Source: Clostridia bacterium
GTDB taxonomy: Bacteria > Bacillota_A > Clostridia > Oscillospirales > CAG-272
Reading direction: 5' to 3'
Length of the DNA stretch: 22,615 bases
NCBI GenBank assembly: GCA_017626655.1
Contig: JAGAIH010000199.1
Location: forward strand, 1 to 22,615
The notes beneath the pieces are model-generated. The model did no database searches, was not told where the DNA came from, and saw only the letters and a program-made list of their open reading frames with translations. The translations under genes and the position numbers were made by a program. Each line of letters opens with the position of its first letter. Positions within the stretch are counted from its first letter, which is position 1. This document shows, piece after piece, positions 13,881 to 20,126 of the stretch.

Positions 13881-15464
13881 ATGGAAAACTACAATCTGCA
13901 AGATATCCCCGCTGAAAAGTTCCAATTTGCCCAAAAGAGCGACCTGCTCCATGACAGCAAGTTCGAGACCAAGCCCGTCACCTACTTCCAGGGCGCGTTC
14001 CGCCGCTTCAGCAAGAACAAGGGCGCCGTGGTGGGCGGTGTCGTCATCTCGATTTTGATCCTGTTCGCCATCATCGCACCCTTCTTTACCCCCTTCAAGC
14101 CCGCCTACTTCGATATGGTCTACGCCTACGTGACCCCTAAGAATAACCTGTTCGTCAACGCGGGCATAGATTTCTGGGACGGATGCCGCGTCAAGGACAC
14201 CAATAGGATCGGCTACCTGAAGGATATGGCCCTCGCCGCCGAAACGGGCCGTGAGATCATCAAGGACGGTGAGTATACCGTCAGCCCCGACGGCTCCAAC
14301 TATACCTACCGCTACGACACCTACTACGGTGTGGGCTTCGGTAAGTACAAGATCATCTCTCCCGCCGAGTTCGAGGCCATCCAGGAGTACCAGAACAGAA
14401 CGGGGAAGCAGGTGCTCTACCCCGTGGTCAAGTTCGCCGACAGACCTACCCTGGAGAAGAATAAGTACGACGCGAACATCTACTACAAGGTAGAGAATCC
14501 CTCTGCCTCCACCCTCCGCCCCCAGTTGGACGCGGAAGGCAACATCATCCCCAACTACTGGAAGTACGACGTCACCGAGGAGAACAACCTGATCCCCGAG
14601 TACAATTCCCTGCGAATTGAGGGCGAGGACGGTATCCGCGAGGACGGCAAGCAGTACTACTACGCCTACGGCCGTAAGGTCGACGGCGGTATCGAGGTCA
14701 GAGCCGAGTACTATGAGTACTATATCTACCAGCATACCGAGGTCAAGAAGGACGGCATTGATGAGCCCCTCTTCCTGTTCGGTACTACCCAGACGGGTAA
14801 GGACATCTTCGCCTGCCTGGCCTACGGTGCCCGATTCTCCTTCATCTTCGCGACGGTGGTCGCCGCCGTGAACTTCATCGTCGGTGTGATCTGGGGCTCC
14901 ATCTCGGGTTACTTCGGCGGTAAGGTGGATCTCTTCATGGAGCGCTTCTCCGAGATCCTGGGCTCCGTGCCGACCATCATCGTCATCACCCTATTGAAAT
15001 ACCACATGGGATCAACCAGCCAGGTCATCGTCTTGTTTATCGCGTTCTTCGCCACAGGATGGATCGGCATGGCGGGCAGAACCCGTATGCAGTTCTACCG
15101 CTTCAAGAACCAGGAGTACGTCCTGGCCGCCAGAACCCTGGGCGCCAGCGACGCGCGGATCATGTTCAAGCACATCTTCCCCAACGGTCTCGGCACCATC
15201 GTGACCAGCGTAGCCCTCGTCATCCCCTCCATGATCTATTCGGAGACCAGCTTTACCTACCTGGGTATCATCAACCTGGAAGCAGGCAATACCACCAGCG
15301 TAGGTACCTTGATCGCCGCGGGACAGCAGTCCATCATGGCAAATGCCGGATACGTGGCGCTCTTCCCCTGCGCGTTCCTGGTCCTTTTGATGCTCAGCTT
15401 CAACCTGTTCGGTAACGGACTGCGCGACGCCTTCAACCCGTCGCTCAGAGGATCGGAGGATTAA
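13881..15464 (+). CDS. Peptide-type ABC importer permease, OppC/DppC family, with large insertion
   Basis: This is the second channel subunit, 527 residues against about 280-320 for typical members. The N-terminal cytoplasmic segment and first helix (about 48-70, GAVVGGVVISILILFAIIAP) are normal. The canonical FGTTQTGKDIFACLAYGARF, which normally follows the first helix closely, starts only at about residue 300. The extra roughly 200 residues (about 80-290) are Tyr-, Lys- and Asp-rich with no hydrophobic span, so they should form an extracytoplasmic domain. The EAA loop is at about 411-432 (QEYVLAARTLGASDARIMFK). It is coupled to the genes on both sides by 2- and 3-base gaps. The insertion might contact the unusually large binding protein; this is inference. 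Confidence 0.92.
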   Translation: MENYNLQDIPAEKFQFAQKSDLLHDSKFETKPVTYFQGAFRRFSKNKGAVVGGVVISILILFAIIAPFFTPFKPAYFDMVYAYVTPKNNLFVNAGIDFWDGCRVKDTNRIGYLKDMALAAETGREIIKDGEYTVSPDGSNYTYRYDTYYGVGFGKYKIISPAEFEAIQEYQNRTGKQVLYPVVKFADRPTLEKNKYDANIYYKVENPSASTLRPQLDAEGNIIPNYWKYDVTEENNLIPEYNSLRIEGEDGIREDGKQYYYAYGRKVDGGIEVRAEYYEYYIYQHTEVKKDGIDEPLFLFGTTQTGKDIFACLAYGARFSFIFATVVAAVNFIVGVIWGSISGYFGGKVDLFMERFSEILGSVPTIIVITLLKYHMGSTSQVIVLFIAFFATGWIGMAGRTRMQFYRFKNQEYVLAARTLGASDARIMFKHIFPNGLGTIVTSVALVIPSMIYSETSFTYLGIINLEAGNTTSVGTLIAAGQQSIMANAGYVALFPCAFLVLLMLSFNLFGNGLRDAFNPSLRGSED

Positions 15465-15467
15465 GTA

Positions 15468-17702
15468 ATGAACAACAAAGAAGTTAAATTATCCGTCAAT
15501 AATCTGAGGATCTCCTTCCGTACCGACGCCGGTAAGGTGCAGGCTGTGCGTGACATCTCCTTTGACCTCTACAAGGGCGAGACGCTGGCCATCGTGGGCG
15601 AGTCGGGCTCGGGTAAGTCGGTCACCTCCAAGGCCATCATGGGCATCTCCGCCGTCAACTCCATCCACGAGGGTGGCGAGATCCTCTACGACGGACAGGA
15701 TCTGGTCCGCATCCCCGAGGAGGAGATGCACAAGCTCCGCGGCGACAAGATCGCCATGATCTTCCAGGATCCCCTGTCCTCCCTGAACCCCATCATGCGT
15801 ATCGGTAAGCAGATCACCGAGGCCATGCTCCTGAAGAATAAGGCCAACCGCAAGGAGGGCCGCGAGACCTTCAATAAGATGCTGGAGACCCTGTCCGTGA
15901 TGATGAAGCAGGCCCTCGCCGCCAACCCCGGCGCGAAGGTCTCCATCGCGGAGGTCGATCAGTATATCAAGACCTTTGACAATTTCAACATCCAGGCCAC
16001 CAAGCTGGAGAACAGCTACAACGACGCCCGTACCGCCGCCGAGGAGATGATCGCGGCCATCGAGGACCTGCTCTTCATGACCGAAAAGAAGCAGAAGGTG
16101 GATGTGATCGCCACCCTGAAGCTCATCTCCCGCAGGCTTAGCGAGATCAACGACAAGTACTTCGTCGCTCGGAACGCCGAGATCCTCAGGGCCCACGCCG
16201 TGGCTCTGGAGAAGGCCAAGCGCGCCGAGAAGAAGAAGGTCAAGCTGTCCGATAAGGTCAAGAAGCTGGTCGGCTCCGGCGCGTCCAAGAAGGAAGCCTC
16301 CCCCGAGACCGTTGCCATGCTGACGGCCTTGAAGGAGACCGCCCAGGATATGCTGGCTCAGCCCCAGTACAATTTCTTCCGCATCGGCTACTACGTTTAC
16401 AAGCGTCCCGATACCGATTTGAGCAAAATGTCCGCCGACGAGGCCAACGAGATGGCGCTCCGGTTCCTCCAGCAGGATTTCCTGGATTCCTTCATGGAGC
16501 TGGAGAAGATCGCGGTCCTGTACTCCTTCCACAAGACCCTGGAGAACAAGAAGCACGCCATCAAGGAGCTGCAGAAGGCCATCGCCTATTTCAAGGCAGG
16601 CGGCTTTACCGAGCAGGCCGCTGAGTCGCTCTGCAAGAGCCTGATCAAGTGCGTCCTCGCCGCCATCGATCCTCTGGCCGTGGTCAAGGATAACGTGGCC
16701 TATACCTTCGGCGGCGCTCTTGAGAGAGAAGTGGACAAGTACTTCTTCTATATCAAGAACAACCCCAAGGAGGAGGAGCGCTTCGCCCGCCAGACCGCCA
16801 AGCGAGATGCTCTGCTGGCCAAGGGCAAGAAGGTGGACTGGAAGGTCATCCCCAAGTCGGTCATCAAGCCCGAGGTGCAGATCGAGTCTATCGTCTCGGT
16901 TCTGAACCGCGTGCTGGTTCGCTTTGAGGCCGACGTGGCCGCCGCCGACAGCTTTGACGCCGACAAGCGTTGCGTTGAGATCATTGATTACCTCAAGGAG
17001 AAGGCTTCCCAGGTGGTCTATACCCTCACCCCCCGTATCGCCAAGGAGAAGGCCATCAAGCTCATGGAGGAGGTGGGTATCCCCGAGGCGAGAATGCGCT
17101 ACAGACAGTACCCCTTCGAGTTCTCGGGCGGTATGCGTCAGCGTATCGTCATCGCCATCGCCCTGTCCGCTAACCCCGATATTCTGATCTGCGACGAGCC
17201 CACCACCGCTCTGGACGTGACCATCCAGGCTCAGATCCTGGAGCTGATCAACAAGCTGAAGAGGGAGCATAACCTCTCCATCATCTTCATCACCCACGAC
17301 CTGGGCGTCGTGGCCAACATGGCGGACCGTATCGCCGTTATGTACGCGGGTAAGATCGTGGAGTACGGTACGGCTGAGGAGGTCTTCTACGATCCTCGTC
17401 ATCCCTACACCTGGGCCCTGCTCTCCTCCATGCCCGATCTGGACACCAACGAGAAGCTGGACGCCATTCCCGGTACTCCCCCCAACATGATCTATCCCCC
17501 CGTGGGAGACGCCTTTGCCGAGAGAAACAAGTACGCCATGGAGATCGACTTTGAGATGCAGCCTCCCATGTACGAGGTCTCGCCCACTCACTATGCCGCG
17601 ACCTGGCTGCTCCATCCCAACGCGCCCAAGGTGGAGATCCCCAAGATCATTACCGAGCGTATCAAGCGCATGAAAGAAAGAGGAGGCAACCATGGAGAAT
17701 AA
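15468..17702 (+). CDS. ABC importer ATPase, OppD/DppD family, with about 400-residue insertion
   Basis: This cytoplasmic ATPase powers the importer and has 744 residues against about 320-350 for normal OppD. Walker A GESGSGKS is at 44-51, and the Q-loop Gln is residue 100 in IFQDPLSSLNPI. The signature FSGGM is at 552-556, Walker B ILICDEP at 572-578 and the switch His at 610. Between Q-loop and signature, residues about 122-525 are a long, charged, mainly helical insertion rich in Lys and Glu. The C-terminal oligopeptide-transporter extension is present (HPYTWALLSSMPDL), but the four positions that normally carry iron-sulfur Cys are Asp, Asn, Asp and Thr (contexts VGDAF, ERNKYA, EIDFE, AATWLL). 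GGAGG lies 8 bases before ATG 15468. Both ends are coupled to neighbouring genes. All catalytic motifs look intact. Confidence 0.93.
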   Translation: MNNKEVKLSVNNLRISFRTDAGKVQAVRDISFDLYKGETLAIVGESGSGKSVTSKAIMGISAVNSIHEGGEILYDGQDLVRIPEEEMHKLRGDKIAMIFQDPLSSLNPIMRIGKQITEAMLLKNKANRKEGRETFNKMLETLSVMMKQALAANPGAKVSIAEVDQYIKTFDNFNIQATKLENSYNDARTAAEEMIAAIEDLLFMTEKKQKVDVIATLKLISRRLSEINDKYFVARNAEILRAHAVALEKAKRAEKKKVKLSDKVKKLVGSGASKKEASPETVAMLTALKETAQDMLAQPQYNFFRIGYYVYKRPDTDLSKMSADEANEMALRFLQQDFLDSFMELEKIAVLYSFHKTLENKKHAIKELQKAIAYFKAGGFTEQAAESLCKSLIKCVLAAIDPLAVVKDNVAYTFGGALEREVDKYFFYIKNNPKEEERFARQTAKRDALLAKGKKVDWKVIPKSVIKPEVQIESIVSVLNRVLVRFEADVAAADSFDADKRCVEIIDYLKEKASQVVYTLTPRIAKEKAIKLMEEVGIPEARMRYRQYPFEFSGGMRQRIVIAIALSANPDILICDEPTTALDVTIQAQILELINKLKREHNLSIIFITHDLGVVANMADRIAVMYAGKIVEYGTAEEVFYDPRHPYTWALLSSMPDLDTNEKLDAIPGTPPNMIYPPVGDAFAERNKYAMEIDFEMQPPMYEVSPTHYAATWLLHPNAPKVEIPKIITERIKRMKERGGNHGE

Positions 17703-18885
17703 TCGTGAAGTATTGTTGAAAGTGGAGCACCTCTGCCAGTATTTCCGCCTGGGACGCAAGGACCTGAAGGCCGTTGACGACGTCAGCTTCGAGATCCACA
17801 AGGGCGAGACCTTCGGCCTTGTGGGCGAGTCGGGCTGCGGAAAGACTACCACGGGCCGTTCCATCATCAAGCTGTATAACATCACCTCGGGTAACGTATA
17901 CTTCAAGGGCCAGCGCATCGGCGCGGGTACCCGCTCCTATAAGGACGCCATCAAGCAGGCCAAGAAGGACCTGGAGGATAAGAAGATCACCAAGCAGGAG
18001 TACGATGAGATCGTAGCCCGCAACAGAGCGCTGATCAAGGATGCCAAGCTGGACAGCAAGGCCGTGGACCGCCAGCACGCCCAGTCCCTGGTCAAGGCTC
18101 TGGAGGCCGAGTACGCCGAGAGGTTCGCCGCCGCCGCCGGTGACAGCGAGCAGCTCAAGGCGCTCCGTAAGGAGTACAAGAACCGTGTCCGCGTGGCCGC
18201 GAAGAGCAAGCTGATCACCCAGATCCAGATGATCTTCCAGGATCCCATCGCCTCCCTCGATCCCCGTATGACCGTCCGCGATATCATCGCCGAGGGCCTG
18301 GTCATTAACGGTGTGACCGATCAGGAGTATATCAACCAGAAGGTCTATGAGATCCTCGAGACGGTCGGCCTGGTGCGTGAGCACGCAGACCGTTACCCCC
18401 ATGAGTTCTCGGGCGGTCAGCGTCAGCGTATCGGTATCGCGCGCGCCGTCGTCATGCAGCCCGAGATGATCATCGCCGACGAGCCCATCTCGGCTCTGGA
18501 CGTGTCCATCCAGGCGCAGGTCATCAACCTGCTCAACGACCTGAGAGAGCGTCTGGGCCTGACCATCCTGTTCATCGCTCACGATCTGTCGGTGGTCAAG
18601 TACTTCTCGGACCGTATCGGCGTTATGTACTTCGGTAAGATGGTGGAGCTGGCTGATTCCGACGAGCTCTTCAAGAACCCCCTGCATCCCTATACGAGAT
18701 CTCTGCTGTCGGCTATCCCCCTGCCCGATCCCGTCTATGAGAAGCAGCGCGTCCGTATCGTCTACAACCCCATCGCCGAGCACGACTACTCGGTGGACGC
18801 TCCCTCCTTCCGCGAGATCGCGCCCGGACACTTCGTCCAGTGTAACGACGCCGAGGAGGCTAAGTACAGAGAGATGCTGAAGTAA
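17692..18885 (+). CDS. ABC importer ATPase, OppF/DppF family, with about 90-residue insertion
   Basis: This is the partner ATPase, 397 residues. Walker A GESGCGKT is at 45-52, Q-loop Gln at 183 in IFQDPIASLDPR, signature FSGGQ at 239-243, Walker B MIIADEP at 259-265 and switch His at 297. Residues about 81-172, between Walker A and the Q-loop, are a Lys/Glu/Ala-rich helical insertion, probably a coiled-coil hairpin. It lies at a different place from the insertion in the OppD-like partner. The C-terminal extension is short and keeps REIAPGHFVQC but lacks the usual Cys-rich loop. The start overlaps the previous gene by 11 bases, with AGGAGG 5 bases upstream, so the two ATPases are translationally coupled. 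Confidence 0.93.
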   Translation: MENNREVLLKVEHLCQYFRLGRKDLKAVDDVSFEIHKGETFGLVGESGCGKTTTGRSIIKLYNITSGNVYFKGQRIGAGTRSYKDAIKQAKKDLEDKKITKQEYDEIVARNRALIKDAKLDSKAVDRQHAQSLVKALEAEYAERFAAAAGDSEQLKALRKEYKNRVRVAAKSKLITQIQMIFQDPIASLDPRMTVRDIIAEGLVINGVTDQEYINQKVYEILETVGLVREHADRYPHEFSGGQRQRIGIARAVVMQPEMIIADEPISALDVSIQAQVINLLNDLRERLGLTILFIAHDLSVVKYFSDRIGVMYFGKMVELADSDELFKNPLHPYTRSLLSAIPLPDPVYEKQRVRIVYNPIAEHDYSVDAPSFREIAPGHFVQCNDAEEAKYREMLK

Positions 18886-18906
18886 CAAGACGGATGGAGA
18901 TCTGCT

Positions 18907-19326
18907 GTGAAACAGGAAACCAAAGTTAAACTCATCAAATACGCCGTTTGTGTCGGCGTCGAGGTGCTGATCGCGTTTCTGGTGATCTGGTCCAAGGGCT
19001 TTTTCACCGACAGCGCGGCGGTCAACCTCCAGATCCTGGCGGATGCCTTCTTCGTCGCGGGGATCCTGATGACCCTCTTCGCGGGTATGCTCTTTATCAG
19101 CAGTGAGGGTGCCCTCATCGGCATCGGCTTCGTTCTTCGGAACATGGTCCTTGCCTTCATCCCCATGGGAAGAGCCAGACACGAGCTCTACGCCGACTAC
19201 CGCGCGCGCAAGCTCAGTGAGGCCAAGGCGCGGAATAACAGCAGTATTCTGGTAACCGGCCTTTTCTTCCTGATCATCGGAGTTATCCTCACGGCGATCT
19301 GGTACGTGACCTTCTACAACGTATAA
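18907..19326 (+). CDS. DUF3899-type small membrane protein
   Basis: This 139-residue protein has about four hydrophobic segments: residues 10-28, 44-65, 70-88 and 114-136. A basic cytoplasmic stretch (RARHELYADYRARKLSEAK) precedes the last helix. The pattern of two N-terminal helices, a basic loop and a C-terminal helix is that of DUF3899 proteins of Firmicutes, whose function is unknown. I chose GTG 18907, which has GGAG 7 bases upstream. It lies 21 bases after the ATPase stop and before the operon terminator, so it is the last gene of the importer operon. A role in transporter assembly or stability is only a guess from position. Confidence 0.78.
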   Translation: MKQETKVKLIKYAVCVGVEVLIAFLVIWSKGFFTDSAAVNLQILADAFFVAGILMTLFAGMLFISSEGALIGIGFVLRNMVLAFIPMGRARHELYADYRARKLSEAKARNNSSILVTGLFFLIIGVILTAIWYVTFYNV

Positions 19327-19333
19327 TCCCCAT

Positions 19334-19377
19334 GTCGGGGCAAGCGCATGGCAAGATGCGTTTGCTCCGACTTTTTT
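19334..19377 (+). terminator. Terminator of the ABC importer operon
   Basis: A 16-bp stem (19334-19349 with 19356-19371, two G-U pairs) closes a 6-base loop GGCAAG and is followed by T6. It lies 7 bases after the last stop codon. Confidence 0.93.
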
Positions 19378-19815
19378 GTTACGGGATATGCCCTCCGAAA
19401 CGAGTGTCGCCCCGCAAGCGCCGTCCCCACTTTGTCGGATTGTGAAAAGCAAAATGGACCGTTTGGTGCTGTTTCGGGAGAGGAAATGACTACTAAATTG
19501 AAAAAATGTTCAACAAAATTTCTCCCCAAAAACTTTAGGCGGCTAAAGCGCTCTCCCCAAAAAATGGCGCACAATTGAATAGGGCGGACGCGAACCCTGG
19601 GATCAATCTGTTTTTGACATGCGAAAAATGTAAATAATATGTGAAAAATGTGGAAATTATTTAAGTCTTGTGACGAATTTCCACGAATGTGTGACGGCTG
19701 TGTGACTTGCGGGGGGTGACTGCTTGGAGAGGGGGTTTCCTTGATACGGAACGCATTTTCGGCAATATGTACAATACCCGCAATTTTGATGGGTATATAT
19801 AAGGATGATAAACTA
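19378..19815. other. Non-coding region before the surface-protein promoter
   Basis: About 440 bases without a supported gene. There are two short direct repeats: TCTCCCCAAAAA near 19521 and 19552, and a G(C/T)GAAAAATGT pair near 19621 and 19641. A second, poorer promoter-like sequence is TTGACA at 19614 with TAATAT at 19635 (15-base spacing). Confidence 0.5.
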
Positions 19816-19845
19816 TTGACAAAGAGGGGGGGATTGTGGTAAAAT
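19816..19845 (+). promoter_or_regulatory. Sigma-A promoter of the beta-helix surface protein
   Basis: TTGACA (19816-19821), an 18-base spacer containing a run of seven G, and TAAAAT (19840-19845). It predicts a start near 19852 and a leader of about 275 bases. Confidence 0.75.
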
Positions 19846-19851
19846 AGAATC

Positions 19852-20126
19852 GTGCAAAGCTCCCCTTTTGACAGGGTGGGTGTATCGGACGTTTGTGCCA
19901 CGGGGCGAACGCCGCAGGCCAAGGTTGATTTGGCGCGCGGCAGAGCCGAAAGGAAAGCAAACGGTATAGATACAGCTACATAATCCGTCGCGAGACCCGG
20001 GTTCCGTTTGTGTGACGCACAGTTCGCAACGAGCAAGGAAGGACAAGGTACGTCGCCCCCTCACCCCACCCGTGCCGAAGTGGTTGCTTTGTAAAATTCA
20101 ATTTTTTCAAGAAAGGGAAAAAAGCT
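19852..20126 (+). other. Long GC-rich 5' leader, possibly structured RNA
   Basis: The predicted untranslated leader contains many G/C-rich complementary segments and A-rich bulge-like motifs (GCCGAAAGGAAAGCAAACGG near 19945). It ends in AGAAAGGG ahead of ATG 20127. It does not match a riboswitch class I can recall with confidence, and no short ORF with a good ribosome binding site is obvious. Confidence 0.35.

Noticed and set aside
19348..19578. A 76-codon frame after the importer operon
   Set aside because: It starts inside the terminator hairpin, has no ribosome binding site and has no coding-like composition.
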